Position numbers and translations under genes: made by a program. A stretch of 64,000 nucleotides of DNA from the NCBI GenBank assembly GCA_028713655.1, contig JAQTNW010000008.1:1-64000 (forward strand). Direction: 5' to 3'. Under the pieces are notes generated by a model that searched no databases, was not told where the DNA came from, and saw nothing but the letters and a program-made list of their open reading frames with translations. This document shows positions 9,749 to 19,002 of this stretch, in pieces. The DNA comes from Candidatus Methylacidiphilales bacterium. Its GTDB lineage: Bacteria; Verrucomicrobiota; Verrucomicrobiia; Methylacidiphilales; JAAUTS01. Within the stretch, counting starts at the first letter, position 1. Every line of letters begins with the position of its first letter.

Positions 9749-11401
9749 CTAATGCAAGCCGGTGGCGCAGTCGTTGCAGCCGGAAATCTGCCTGAAAAAG
9801 TCGTTGCCTTTGTCATCAACCAAAATAAAGGCGGGAAAATTTTCCACTTCGATTTTCCAGACCGCTTCCATGCCAAGCTCGGGGTACTCGAGCACTTCGA
9901 CTTTTTTGATGTTCTCCCTGGCCAGGATGGCCGCCGGCCCGCCGATTGAACCCAGATAAAATCCGCCATGCTTCTTGCAGGCTTCTGCGACCTGGGGGCT
10001 GCGGTTGCCTTTTGCGATCATCACCATCGACCCCCCCTTGGCCTGGAACAAATCGACGTAGCTGTCCATCCGGCCCGCGGTGGTGGGGCCGAAGGAACCC
10101 GAAGGCAGGCCTTTGGGGGTTTTGGCGGGACCCGCGTAATAGACCGGATGATTTTTGAAATAATCCGGCAGCTCGCCGGTGCTGTCGAGGCGCTCCTTGA
10201 GTTTGGCGTGCGCGATGTCCCGGGCCACGACGATGGTTCCACTCAAGGACAATGGCGTGGTAACCGGGTGTTTGGACAGTTCGGCCAGTATCTCCTTCAT
10301 CGGCCTGTTCAGGTCGATCCGTATGGATTTTCCGCTGAGATCGAGCCGGCGGAATTTTTCGGGAATATAGCGGCCGGGATTGGTTTCCAAACGCTCCAGC
10401 CAGAGGCCGTCCTTGTTGATTTTGGCTTTGATGTTGCGGTCGGCCGAGCAGGAGACGCCGATGCCGATCGGACAGGATGCGCCGTGGCGCGGGAGCCGGA
10501 TGACCCTGACGTCCAAAGCAAAATATTTCCCTCCGAACTGGGCCCCGATGCCGCAGGCGCGGGCGGCCTCCAGCATTTTTTCTTCCATCTCCAGATCCCG
10601 GAAGGCCTGGCCGTGTTCGTTTCCCCGGGTCGGGAGCGCGTCGAGATATTTCGTGGAGGCGAGTTTGACGGTCTTGAGGCAGGTCTCGGCCGAGGTGCCT
10701 CCGATGACGAAAGTGAGGTGGTAGGGAGGGCAGGCCGCGGTGCCGAGGGTCTTCATTTTTTCCGTGAGAAATTTTTCAAGTCCCCCGGGAACGAGGGTCG
10801 CGCGGGTTTCCTGGTAGAAATAGGTTTTGTTGGCGGAACCGCCGCCTTTGGAGACAAACAGGAAGCTGTACTCGGAGCCTTCCGTGGCATAGATGTCGAT
10901 CTGGGCCGGGAGATTGGTTCCGGTATTTTTTTCCTCATACATGGTGAGCGGAGCGTTCTGGGAATAGCGCAGATTTTCCTCGGTGTAGGTTTTGTAAACC
11001 CCCTTGGAAAGTTCTTCCTCGTCGTTGCCGCCGGTCCAGACCTGCTGGCCTTTCTTGCCCATGATGATGGCGGTGCCGGTGTCCTGACAGAATGGAAGAA
11101 TTCCCTGGGCGGAGATTTCAGCGTTGCGAAGCAGCGTAAGCGCAACCGTGCGGTCGTTTTCCGAGGCGGCGGGATCGTCAAGAATCGCGGCCACCTGTTT
11201 CAAGTGCGCGGGGCGCAGCATGAACGCAATGTCCTTAAAAGCCTGATTGGCCAGATAGGACAACGCCCCGGGTTCAATTTTGAGGATGGGCTGGCCTTCA
11301 AATGACCCGGCTGAAACGAAGTCATTGGTGAGAAGCCGGTATTCAGTTTCGTCTTTGCCGAGTGGGAAGGGTTTTTGATAATGGAAGGGTGGAGTTGGCA
11401 T
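9749..11401 (-). CDS. fumA: Class I fumarate hydratase (4Fe-4S)
   Basis: A 550-aa iron-sulfur fumarase that interconverts fumarate and L-malate in the TCA cycle. The three cysteines that bind the 4Fe-4S cluster in this family fall at Cys105 (PFCQDTGT), Cys224 (AACPPYH) and Cys318 (IGVSCSADR), the same positions as in E. coli FumA/FumB as I recall them. The alpha domain (about 1-340) and the C-terminal beta domain (ending [11 protein letters not shown] and [10 protein letters not shown]) are both present in one chain, unlike the two-subunit form. It is a single-gene unit with its own upstream region of about 230 nt shared divergently with panD. A long frame on the opposite strand is a shadow of this gene. 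Confidence 0.95.
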   Translation of the reverse strand: MPTPPFHYQKPFPLGKDETEYRLLTNDFVSAGSFEGQPILKIEPGALSYLANQAFKDIAFMLRPAHLKQVAAILDDPAASENDRTVALTLLRNAEISAQGILPFCQDTGTAIIMGKKGQQVWTGGNDEEELSKGVYKTYTEENLRYSQNAPLTMYEEKNTGTNLPAQIDIYATEGSEYSFLFVSKGGGSANKTYFYQETRATLVPGGLEKFLTEKMKTLGTAACPPYHLTFVIGGTSAETCLKTVKLASTKYLDALPTRGNEHGQAFRDLEMEEKMLEAARACGIGAQFGGKYFALDVRVIRLPRHGASCPIGIGVSCSADRNIKAKINKDGLWLERLETNPGRYIPEKFRRLDLSGKSIRIDLNRPMKEILAELSKHPVTTPLSLSGTIVVARDIAHAKLKERLDSTGELPDYFKNHPVYYAGPAKTPKGLPSGSFGPTTAGRMDSYVDLFQAKGGSMVMIAKGNRSPQVAEACKKHGGFYLGSIGGPAAILARENIKKVEVLEYPELGMEAVWKIEVENFPAFILVDDKGNDFFRQISGCNDCATGLH

Positions 11402-11584
11402 GGAGAGGGGTTTCCGTATTAAAAAATTAAAATAAAGTTCGCAGCGATATTAGCCGACCGGATATAAAAAATCCAGCAGCATTAGTTTGGCTATCCGGAT
11501 TTTTACCTTAAGAAATCATTCTGCGCATTCCTAAGCCTTTAACACTTCCCGGTATAATCCATTTGAATTGGCAAAATCGCTGAT

Positions 11585-11614
11585 TTGAGTATCATCTTGC
11601 CTTTCTGCTATATT
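11585..11614 (+). promoter_or_regulatory. Candidate sigma-70-type promoter for panD
   Basis: TTGAGT (11585-11590) and TATATT (11609-11614) are separated by 18 nt and sit just before panD. Transcription would begin near 11621, leaving a leader of only about 10 nt. A second TATAAT lies at 11553-11558 but has no convincing -35. Confidence 0.45.
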
Positions 11615-11630
11615 GATTTGGACTAAAAAC

Positions 11631-11969
11631 ATGATCCGCCAAGTGCTCAAATCCAAGATTCACCGCGCCGTGGTGACGGACGCCAACGTCAACTACGAGG
11701 GGAGCATCACGATTCCTGAGGATTTGATGCAAGCCGCCGACCTCTGGGAAGGCGAAAAAGTGCTGGTGGCTTCCATTACGGGTGGTTCCCGGCTCGAAAC
11801 GTACGTGCAAAAAGGCCCCATCGGTTCCGGAGCCATTGTCATCAACGGAGGCGCCGCCCATCTCATCCACAAAGGGGAACTTGTTTCCATCATGGCGTTT
11901 GCCCTTTCGGAAAAGCCCCTTTCATCCAAGCGCATCCTGTGCGACAGCCACAATCGAATTGTAAAATAG
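11631..11969 (+). CDS. panD: Aspartate 1-decarboxylase
   Basis: A 112-aa pyruvoyl-dependent decarboxylase that makes beta-alanine from aspartate for pantothenate and CoA synthesis. The proenzyme self-cleaves between Gly24 and Ser25, and this NYEGSIT motif is present at exactly those positions. Also visible are the conserved VTDANV before the cleavage site, GSRLETYV and GAAHLIHKGE. Length is typical. No other pantothenate gene is nearby. The ATG is not preceded by a Shine-Dalgarno; the candidate promoter suggests a very short leader. The longer frame starting at a non-ATG codon upstream adds only six residues and is not needed. Confidence 0.95.
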   Translation: MIRQVLKSKIHRAVVTDANVNYEGSITIPEDLMQAADLWEGEKVLVASITGGSRLETYVQKGPIGSGAIVINGGAAHLIHKGELVSIMAFALSEKPLSSKRILCDSHNRIVK

Positions 11970-12040
11970 GAACGAAACAGGCTGCCTCCCGCGGGATTTG
12001 TGCGGCAGGAACAGCTTTTGAAAGAGGGAGCTAAGTGGGC

Positions 12041-12982
12041 ATGACAATATCCAAGGACAATTCCAGGATTTTCGTTGCAGGCCACATGGGCATGGTGGGA
12101 TCTGCCATTGTGAGAGCCCTCAAAAAGAAGGGAAACCGGGACATCCTTACCCGGACACGACAGGAACTGGATCTTGCCGACCCGGCAGCGACCCTGCGTT
12201 TCCTGGAAAAAGAAAAACCCGCAGCCGTCATCATTGCCGCCGCGCGCGTGGGCGGCATCAAGGCCAACTCAGACTTCCCGGTGGAATTCCTGCTGGATAA
12301 CCTGAAGATCCAGAACAGTCTGATCGAAGCCTCCTATAAAACGGGGGTAAAGAAGCTTCTTTTTCTCGGCAGCTCCTGCATTTACCCGAAGCTCGCCCCC
12401 CAGCCCATCAAAGAAGAATCGCTTCTCACGTCAGAGTTGGAACCCACGAACGAGGCCTACGCCATCGCAAAAATCACCGGTATCAAGCTTTGCCAGGCCT
12501 TTCGCCGGGAATACGGGTGCAATTTCGTATCGGCCATGCCCACCAATCTATACGGAACCGGCGACAATTATGATCCCGAGACCTCACATGTTCTGCCCGC
12601 AATGATAGGCAAATTCCACCGGGCCAAACAGGCCGGAGAAAGGGAAGTGGCGCTATGGGGCACGGGCAACCCGAAACGGGAATTTTTGCATTCTGACGAC
12701 CTGGCGCAAGCCTGTGTGCTTCTGCTTGAAAAATATAACGACGCGGCGCCGATCAATGTCGGCTGCGGCGAGGACGTCAGCATCCGCGAACTGGCGGAGC
12801 TGATACGTGAAATCGTGGGCTTCTCAGGCGCAATCCGTTGGGATACAAGCAAGCCGGACGGCACTCCGCGAAAACTCCTGGATATCTCGCGCATCAAAGC
12901 ATTGGGCTGGTCGCCCCGGATCGGCCTTGCAGACGGGGTACGAAAAACCTACGAGGAATTCAAGGCGTTGCAAAATCGTTAG
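12041..12982 (+). CDS. fcl: GDP-L-fucose synthase
   Basis: A 313-aa extended SDR that converts GDP-4-keto-6-deoxymannose to GDP-L-fucose (epimerase and reductase steps). The NADPH-binding motif GHMGMVGSA lies near residues 14-22, the SSCIYPK segment provides the catalytic Ser, and Tyr140/Lys144 (EAYAIAK) form the catalytic pair. [20 protein letters not shown] and [12 protein letters not shown] are signature stretches of the Fcl subfamily. The ATG is chosen with AGGGAG 10 nt upstream; a GTG at 12035 is only 4 nt from that site. The partner GMD (GDP-mannose dehydratase) is not in the window. It could supply GDP-fucose to the polysaccharide locus further downstream. Confidence 0.93.
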   Translation: MTISKDNSRIFVAGHMGMVGSAIVRALKKKGNRDILTRTRQELDLADPAATLRFLEKEKPAAVIIAAARVGGIKANSDFPVEFLLDNLKIQNSLIEASYKTGVKKLLFLGSSCIYPKLAPQPIKEESLLTSELEPTNEAYAIAKITGIKLCQAFRREYGCNFVSAMPTNLYGTGDNYDPETSHVLPAMIGKFHRAKQAGEREVALWGTGNPKREFLHSDDLAQACVLLLEKYNDAAPINVGCGEDVSIRELAELIREIVGFSGAIRWDTSKPDGTPRKLLDISRIKALGWSPRIGLADGVRKTYEEFKALQNR

Positions 12983-13071
12983 CCTGTATATTTCTTTTTA
13001 CTTTGCTTGGCAGATGCCATGAAATAACATGTCACCTTCATAACTGGCGATCGTTGCTGAGGGACGCCTGT

Positions 13072-16000
13072 TCATTGAAAGAATGGATTGATTATAGATG
13101 CCGGGCTTTTTAATTCGGGTTGTCCCAAGGTCTGTCTGGCCAGAAGAGCAATTTTCTCCTTCGACTCTGGGGGCCAGGCTGTGTCGTGGAGGGCGGCGTA
13201 AGCCGCCAGTTTATTGAAGACTGTATCACGGTTGTACGGATTGGAGATGGCGAGGGCCACCGTCAAGGCTTCGGCGGGGTGATCCATGCCAAGCAGCGTT
13301 TGCATCTGGCAGAGGGACGCCTCCTCTTTTACGTCGAGCGCCGTAGTCATATCAGGAGAGAGCGTCTGTCCCAATTGGTCGAGAAGTTCCTGGGATTCTT
13401 TCCAACGGCCAGCTTCGATCAATTTCCGTTCCACCGACAGCAGAAAATAGGCTTTATCGGAAGGCGTTTCCATTTTGGCCGCCAATCGATTGGCCAGATC
13501 GATGTGTAAATTTTCACAGATGGCATTTTGGAGATCCTCCAAGCGCGCGTCTCCGATGCCATTTTGCTCGATGACGGACATGGCGGCTTCCGCATAGGTC
13601 CTTGACGCAGCTTTGTTCGATTTGGCGTTGTCCTTTGCCACTCCGCCAAGCACCGCAATTTGCTTTGAGGGGGTGTCGCCAGCGCCAGCCAAGGCAGCGG
13701 GAAGTCCTTTTGGGGCCAGTTGATCATCGAGATCCATGGCCATATCCCACAAAGTCTGGCTTTGTGTCTGAAAAAAGGATTTTAATTTTTCAGGGGTGGC
13801 ATCCGGCGGTGGCGTAGCCAGGAGTTTGGAGTAGAGTTTGCGCGCCAGATCGTATTTTTTGTTCCCCCACTTTGCGCTATTCCACGCGGCCAGTATCAAT
13901 TCCTTTTCCAAAAAGAGGGTAAAGGCCTCCTTTTCAGCGTATTCCTCGGCCTTGCCGGCATGCACAATCGAACTCAGCATGGAACGCTCGGCGTCCTCCA
14001 AGCTTTTGGTGTCATCATCTCCCTTGATTTGGGAATAGGCATTTTCAGCGTCCTTGATCCATGTGACGGTCAACGGGTACGCCTCGGGGTCTTTGTTTGT
14101 GAGAGCGGCTTCAAGAATTTCACCGCGAATGAGGAGCGTTTTGAGCAGCCCCAAACCCGGCGGGATTTGAGGGAGCGTCTGTGTGATGCCGTTTTTTACT
14201 ACGGACTGGCCTAATTCCAATTTCAACGCCTCGTTATAGAGGAAGTCAAAAGTATGGGCCGGTATTTGTGCCCGGGAGCGTTCCAATTCCATGCTGGTGT
14301 AATGACTTCCCTTGGCTTTGATTTCACTCATAACGTTAAGTGCATCTGGATGCTTCTCCGCATATTTATGCATCAAGGTTTCATAGGTCAGGATGGCTGC
14401 ATCATAATAGCGGACGGCTTCCTCATTGCTTTGTTGCCGGGCTGTCTTTTGCAACCAATAGATCGCCTCCATTTCCATGCCGATATGGGACTCCGGCTGG
14501 TCCGGCTCCGAGCCTTCATCATCCTCGCCGCTTTCGGACTTGAATAAATCGGCGACGGATTCGTTGGCGAGGTTGGAGCGCATAACGGCATCGGCACAGG
14601 CATATTGATCCACATTGAGCAAATCTCTCACAATTGAATAGCGGTATTCCGAGCTTGGCCGGAACAGACTTTTCGGGGGATTTGCCTTGATGAACGTTGC
14701 GAGCTGTTCCACTGCGGCGGTGTTGCCATCCTTCCGGCATTGCTCAATTGCGCTGGTACAAGCTTGAATGCGGTCAATTCCGTCCCTTTCATATCCGGCA
14801 ATTTTTAGCGCGGCGGGGAGATCGCCCGTGTCGATCATCGTATGGAAACAGTAGAGATTGTCGTAGAGATAATACAGTGGTTTGGCTGCTTTGGAGACCA
14901 CGGCGAGCACTTTTTCATATTCGGCGGCGGCCTTGTCGTGTTTTTTTGCCTTGGCGTAAGCCGCACCTAAACGCCAGTGGATGGATATTTCCCCCGTGGG
15001 GGAGAGCGGGAGTTTCATGGATTCAAGTGCTGAAGCCGAAACGTCAGGATCGTCTTCCTTGATGAGCGGAAGTGAAACTTGCGTTGCAATGTCCTGAAAG
15101 TCATCCTCTGAAATTGGCACAAGGCGGGCCTTGTCCACCAAGCCCCTCTTTAACAGGTCTTCGATCAGGCTCGTTCTCGTCGCCAAGGCGGTTTCGGGTT
15201 GATTGGCGAGTGCGATGGCCCAATCGACCGTCGCGGCGGCGCTTTCGGGGATCTTTGAATCGGAGCCTGAAAGTTTGGAAACAATTTTTTCAGCCAGTCC
15301 CGCCTGTTGGGAAGGTGGGAGTAATTTGGCCAACGCGAGAGCCTTGTCCCATTTTCCATCCTTGGCCAATAAAAGCGCGGTATTCCCATGTTCCGAAAAG
15401 TCGTGCCGCACATCATTGGATTTGAGAGCAAGGAGGTTATTGAGGAGAAAGAGGTTCTCGGTCAGCACCCGCGTTTCCAAAGACAGGAGGGTGTCGCTGA
15501 GGAATTTGTCCGGCGGCATGCCTGCCACGGTCGCCCTATTCTGCAGCAAATCCGAGGCCAGTGGAGCCTGCGGGGATTTTTGGGTGATATCGACCAGCGC
15601 CTGCGTGGCGCTCAAATAAAGTTTGAGAGCTCCGACTGTGTCACCTGACTTGTCGGCCACGGCGGCATCCGCGCACAATTTTTGGCTGCGCGCGAAGGCT
15701 GCGTTTGCCAGTGTAACATGGATTGTGGCCGGATCGGGGAGTTTGGAATTGAGAAAGGCCGTCACCTCTGCGTCGCTTCTAATGGCAATGATGCGTCCGG
15801 TTTCCTTGCCTTGCTGGAGAACAAGCAAGGTTGGGATGGTCTCCACATGGAAACGTTCCGAGAGGGGGCCTGTTCCGGAAGCGGAAGCGTCCACCGCCAA
15901 AAATTGAAAACAGGGGTCGTAATACTCCCGAATATCTTTAAGAATGGGGCGATATCCTTGGGTAATTCCATCACCGTTGGAACCGGCTTTTGTCCAGCAG

Positions 16001-16167
16001 AAAAAAATGAGGACGGGCTTTTGTATATTTTGGGCTTTTGCATCAAGCTCGGCAGGCTTGAGAAATTCCCATCCGTCCGACTTGAGCAGATCCGCCGTGT
16101 CCGCCCGGAGAGACAGGTGAAGTGAGAGGAAGACAAGCAAAATGCAGGGAATCGATTTTTGCTTCAT
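13072..16167 (-). CDS. Secreted thioredoxin-fold/helical-repeat protein of unknown function
   Basis: 1031 aa. It begins with a signal peptide (MKQKSIPCILLVFLSLHL, then SLRADT). Residues of about 30-145 resemble a thioredoxin fold: a strand KPVLIFFCWTKAGS, FQFLAVDAS, and the cis-Pro loop ETIPTLLVLQQGKETGRI. The redox CXXC is absent (only one Cys at the usual place), so disulfide chemistry is unlikely. The remaining 850 residues are alpha-helical with repeated A/L/Y spacing suggestive of tetratricopeptide-like repeats, although individual repeats are too degenerate to count. The next gene upstream on this strand starts about 10 nt away, so they form a pair. The function is not recognised; a periplasmic scaffold is a guess. 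Confidence 0.7.
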   Translation of the reverse strand: MKQKSIPCILLVFLSLHLSLRADTADLLKSDGWEFLKPAELDAKAQNIQKPVLIFFCWTKAGSNGDGITQGYRPILKDIREYYDPCFQFLAVDASASGTGPLSERFHVETIPTLLVLQQGKETGRIIAIRSDAEVTAFLNSKLPDPATIHVTLANAAFARSQKLCADAAVADKSGDTVGALKLYLSATQALVDITQKSPQAPLASDLLQNRATVAGMPPDKFLSDTLLSLETRVLTENLFLLNNLLALKSNDVRHDFSEHGNTALLLAKDGKWDKALALAKLLPPSQQAGLAEKIVSKLSGSDSKIPESAAATVDWAIALANQPETALATRTSLIEDLLKRGLVDKARLVPISEDDFQDIATQVSLPLIKEDDPDVSASALESMKLPLSPTGEISIHWRLGAAYAKAKKHDKAAAEYEKVLAVVSKAAKPLYYLYDNLYCFHTMIDTGDLPAALKIAGYERDGIDRIQACTSAIEQCRKDGNTAAVEQLATFIKANPPKSLFRPSSEYRYSIVRDLLNVDQYACADAVMRSNLANESVADLFKSESGEDDEGSEPDQPESHIGMEMEAIYWLQKTARQQSNEEAVRYYDAAILTYETLMHKYAEKHPDALNVMSEIKAKGSHYTSMELERSRAQIPAHTFDFLYNEALKLELGQSVVKNGITQTLPQIPPGLGLLKTLLIRGEILEAALTNKDPEAYPLTVTWIKDAENAYSQIKGDDDTKSLEDAERSMLSSIVHAGKAEEYAEKEAFTLFLEKELILAAWNSAKWGNKKYDLARKLYSKLLATPPPDATPEKLKSFFQTQSQTLWDMAMDLDDQLAPKGLPAALAGAGDTPSKQIAVLGGVAKDNAKSNKAASRTYAEAAMSVIEQNGIGDARLEDLQNAICENLHIDLANRLAAKMETPSDKAYFLLSVERKLIEAGRWKESQELLDQLGQTLSPDMTTALDVKEEASLCQMQTLLGMDHPAEALTVALAISNPYNRDTVFNKLAAYAALHDTAWPPESKEKIALLARQTLGQPELKSPASIINPFFQ

Positions 16168-16177
16168 AAGGTTTAAT

Positions 16178-17425
16178 TCAGGGTAAGTTCACTACTGTAT
16201 CTGCCTGACAAGCCTGTCCGCTGATGACCGCTGTGGCATGAATGGAGATGCTTCCCGGTCCCTTGGAGTGTACGGTGATTTCACCGGAGGCACTGCCATC
16301 GGCGGCGATGTCGATGGCCCCGCCTCCAATGGCGTTTTGGTCAGTCGAGAACTGGCTTTTGTCGGCATCGTGGACGCTGAGGGCAATGGCTGCTTTGCCA
16401 AACCCGCCCGGCAATCCGGCGACCGTGGCGGTGATTTTCAATTTATATTCGGTGGCGCGGGCGTTTGGACCCAGGGTGGTGTTCACATTCTTATCAAGAA
16501 CCTCCGCTTCGAGCTTGCTGAGGTTGGCGTCCTGCTTTGAAGGGGCCCACTTTTCGGGAACAACGCCGGAGGCGATTGCCCTGAAAAGATCAATATCGTT
16601 GACGCCTTCGGGCACCCGGGTTCCGGTTTCATTCAAAAATTGGCCCCAGGCCGGAGTGGAGTCAGCGATGAACTTTTTATAGGCATCCAAATTTTGCCGG
16701 GCCGCCATTCTGAGCTCGTTCTGCGTGGCGACAAGCTGCTTGTATTCATCGGGCGGATAGCGATGGCCCACATGCTGTGCATCAAATGCTTTCAAGGCGT
16801 TGTTGGAATCTTCAAAGGTCTGGGCAAGAGCGAGCGCTTGCTGTGCCATCCGGACCAGTTCAGGGGAAAATTTGCCGTTGAATGCTGGCCTGGAAGGGGC
16901 CGCAGGCTTCTGTTCTGTTCTCCCGGTTGTGTTTTGCAGGGTGGAGGAGACCGGCTTGCTTTGTTCCTGTTTTTGCACTTCTTCTTCCCGCTTCTTTTTA
17001 GCCTCAAAATCCCTCAGGAGCTGTCGGCGCTCCTCGGCCAGAGCATTGACCTTGATTCGGGCGGTTTCGTAATCCTTGGGCAGAGCGTCAAGTTTGGCCT
17101 GGTCATCGATAATAAGCTGTTGCAGGTTGCTGATGACCTTGAGATTGGCGGCGCGAACCTTTTCATCGCTTGTAAAAGACTTGAGCTGTGAGCGGGCCAC
17201 CTTGATTTCCTGAGTCCAGAAGGCGGAATACTTGTCGTTCAAGTAACCCAGATATTCCAGCTTTTCCTTGATAATGGGGGCGTACTCGGCTTCGCTGCCG
17301 GCACCGGCGAACATTTGCGAGTCCAAGCTGAAAATTCCGTCCGGGCCGATGGGAATGGTATCTGCTCGGCAGAGCGCCATGGCAACCCAGAGGAATAGGG
17401 ATAGAGTGGTAGATTTGGCTTTCAT
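16178..17425 (-). CDS. Secreted coiled-coil protein of unknown function
   Basis: About 415 aa from the ATG at 17425, which opens on a signal peptide (MKAKSTTLSLFLWVAMALCR, then ADT). The frame is open to 17788, but that part would overlap the divergent gene and reads as non-protein-like sequence, so it is left out. Residues of about 50-170 are Lys/Glu/Gln-rich and probably coiled coil (for example LRDFEAKKKREEEVQKQEQ); the C-terminal 130 residues look like a beta-sandwich (KLKITATVAGLPGGFGKAAI, SISIHATAVISGQ). No family is recognised. The stop lies 10 nt from the start of the 1031-aa gene, so they are probably co-transcribed and may work together outside the cytoplasm. Confidence 0.7.
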   Translation of the reverse strand: MKAKSTTLSLFLWVAMALCRADTIPIGPDGIFSLDSQMFAGAGSEAEYAPIIKEKLEYLGYLNDKYSAFWTQEIKVARSQLKSFTSDEKVRAANLKVISNLQQLIIDDQAKLDALPKDYETARIKVNALAEERRQLLRDFEAKKKREEEVQKQEQSKPVSSTLQNTTGRTEQKPAAPSRPAFNGKFSPELVRMAQQALALAQTFEDSNNALKAFDAQHVGHRYPPDEYKQLVATQNELRMAARQNLDAYKKFIADSTPAWGQFLNETGTRVPEGVNDIDLFRAIASGVVPEKWAPSKQDANLSKLEAEVLDKNVNTTLGPNARATEYKLKITATVAGLPGGFGKAAIALSVHDADKSQFSTDQNAIGGGAIDIAADGSASGEITVHSKGPGSISIHATAVISGQACQADTVVNLP

Positions 17426-17647
17426 GGGTATGTCATGGATCGGGTGAGAGGAACAATAAATCGAGAAAGAGGCTTGCCGGAGCGCGACAGGCGAAGATGG
17501 AGGAAGGCCGCCGCGATTTTTTGGACGTAATATTCGCCCCATGAAGACTCCCCGTATGAAATTGAAAACATCCCCCTTCCCCTGGTGATAGATAATGGCG
17601 CCGTTTATATAAGCAGGCCTAATTTTTTCTATAAGTTCTCTGATTCG

Positions 17648-17676
17648 TTGACAAGATAAATAAGAGCTAAGATAGT
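17648..17676 (+). promoter_or_regulatory. Candidate sigma-70-type promoter for the Sel1-repeat gene
   Basis: A consensus TTGACA (17648-17653) and GATAGT (17671-17676) are separated by 17 nt. Transcription would start near 17683, only about 12 nt before the ATG at 17695, and no Shine-Dalgarno is visible, so the message would be nearly leaderless. The site lies in the gap between two divergent genes. Confidence 0.45.
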
Positions 17677-17694
17677 CCTTGAATTCCAACTTAT

Positions 17695-18984
17695 ATGAGA
17701 CAACTCCAAGGTTTGATCGTTTCAATTTTCTGTTTGCTTGGCACGGCCCATGTGCAGGCTGCCGAACCCGCTCCCACAACTGTAACATCGGCCAACCCAG
17801 CCGAAGGCAGCAACTGGGTGAATAGCATCGGGGTCGAAATGAAGTGGAATGAAAAAGGCTATTGGATGGCGGGTGACACGATGAAGCTGGAACAGGCCCG
17901 GAAAATCATCAACCTGCCGTCTGCGACAGAGTCTGCAAAAAGCCAAGGCAAGGATGCCGATTATTGGACTTCCCTCACATGTATCTCTGCTGAGCTGTTT
18001 TGTTCTTACCTGACCCTGTTGGAGCAAGCCAAAGGGCTGCCGACCGGCTTGGCCTATCATATCCCGAGCGGCGCGCAGTTGAATAACGTGGAACTAAATC
18101 TAAGCGAGTGGTCTGAGCCTGTACGCGAGGGGGGAGTCCATTTCGTGATATGCCCGCAGGGCAATTATACGGCAATACCTGCATTTGCATTTAGCGGGGG
18201 CCAGAATAGGGAAAGCACCGGAGAAGGTGTGGCCGCAGACTTTCTTGCCGGGGGCGGTACCGCCAAGGAGAGCCGCAAAGATGCGCATTTGGGATTTCGC
18301 CTTGTGCTGGAGAAAGCGGGGGCAGTTACATCTGGAGGCATGGGCACGTCTGGCAGTGACGCTGCTGCGGTGAAAATGGCGTTGGAAAAATCTTTTCTAC
18401 CGAACAGCGCTGAGGATTGCTTCGCTCAAGGTTTGGATGACATGTCGAAAAAACGTTTAGACGAGGCCTTTCTGAATTTCAAAAAAGCCGCGGAAATGGA
18501 CCCGAACAACGCCGACTATGCCAGCGCCGTGGGCGCCTGCTATGCGGACGGAACCGGCACCGCCAAAGATCCGGTGCAAATGGTGGTTTGGACTACAAAG
18601 GCGGCCTCGTTGGGGAAATCCAGCGCCCAATATTTTTTGAGCCGGATATATCGCGGCGGCTGGGGAATTCCTTCCAACCTACCCCTGGCAAACGAATGGC
18701 TGCAGAAAGCTGCGGATAAAGGCGACTCCGATGCCTTGAGCCATATGGCGAGCTTCTATATCGAGGGCATAAATGGCTTTCCCCAGGATTATGCCAAGGC
18801 CTACGAATGGGCCAAAAAGGGAGTCGGCTCGCGGCATTGCATCTATCTGTTGGGATTGCTCACCTGGAACGGCTGGGGTGTTACCAAAAATGAAGCAGAG
18901 GCACGACGCCTCTGGCAAAGCGCGGCAGATCTCGGAGACAACGCTGCCAAAAATGCGCTTGAAAAAAGTGCGGCCGCTCAATGA
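17695..18984 (+). CDS. Secreted protein: degenerate FGE/sulfatase-modifying-type domain plus Sel1-like repeats
   Basis: 429 aa with a signal peptide (MRQLQGLIVSIFCLLGTAHV, then QAAEP). Residues of about 38-215 resemble the formylglycine-generating-enzyme fold: NSIGVEMKWNEKGYWMAGDT at the start, a helix LFCSYLTLLEQAKGLPTGL and the closing HLGFRLVLEKAG. The usual ATEAQWEYACRAG core is missing, so catalytic activity is unlikely. From about residue 245 there are Sel1-type repeats of about 36 residues (DYASAVGACYADGTGTAKDP, AQYFLSRIYRGGWGIPSNLP, ALSHMASFYIEGINGFPQDY, LLGLLTWNGWGVTKNEAEA). Sel1 repeats mediate protein-protein contacts. It is followed 18 nt later by a gene of unknown function on the same strand. 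Confidence 0.75.
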   Translation: MRQLQGLIVSIFCLLGTAHVQAAEPAPTTVTSANPAEGSNWVNSIGVEMKWNEKGYWMAGDTMKLEQARKIINLPSATESAKSQGKDADYWTSLTCISAELFCSYLTLLEQAKGLPTGLAYHIPSGAQLNNVELNLSEWSEPVREGGVHFVICPQGNYTAIPAFAFSGGQNRESTGEGVAADFLAGGGTAKESRKDAHLGFRLVLEKAGAVTSGGMGTSGSDAAAVKMALEKSFLPNSAEDCFAQGLDDMSKKRLDEAFLNFKKAAEMDPNNADYASAVGACYADGTGTAKDPVQMVVWTTKAASLGKSSAQYFLSRIYRGGWGIPSNLPLANEWLQKAADKGDSDALSHMASFYIEGINGFPQDYAKAYEWAKKGVGSRHCIYLLGLLTWNGWGVTKNEAEARRLWQSAADLGDNAAKNALEKSAAAQ

Positions 18985-19002
18985 AACACGGCACAGGTCT
19001 AA

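Noticed and set aside
9968-11305. Long open frame (445 codons) on the plus strand
   Set aside because: It lies fully antisense to the well-supported class I fumarase gene, reads as a Gly/Arg/Phe-rich shadow without family motifs, and arises from the high GC content.
11980-12015. Hairpin between panD and fcl as a terminator
   Set aside because: Only a five-pair CTGCC/GGCAG stem with a long loop and no T-run; not better than expected by chance.
17426-17788. N-terminal extension of the coiled-coil secreted protein
   Set aside because: It would overlap the divergent Sel1-repeat gene and put about 120 implausible residues before a perfectly good signal peptide.
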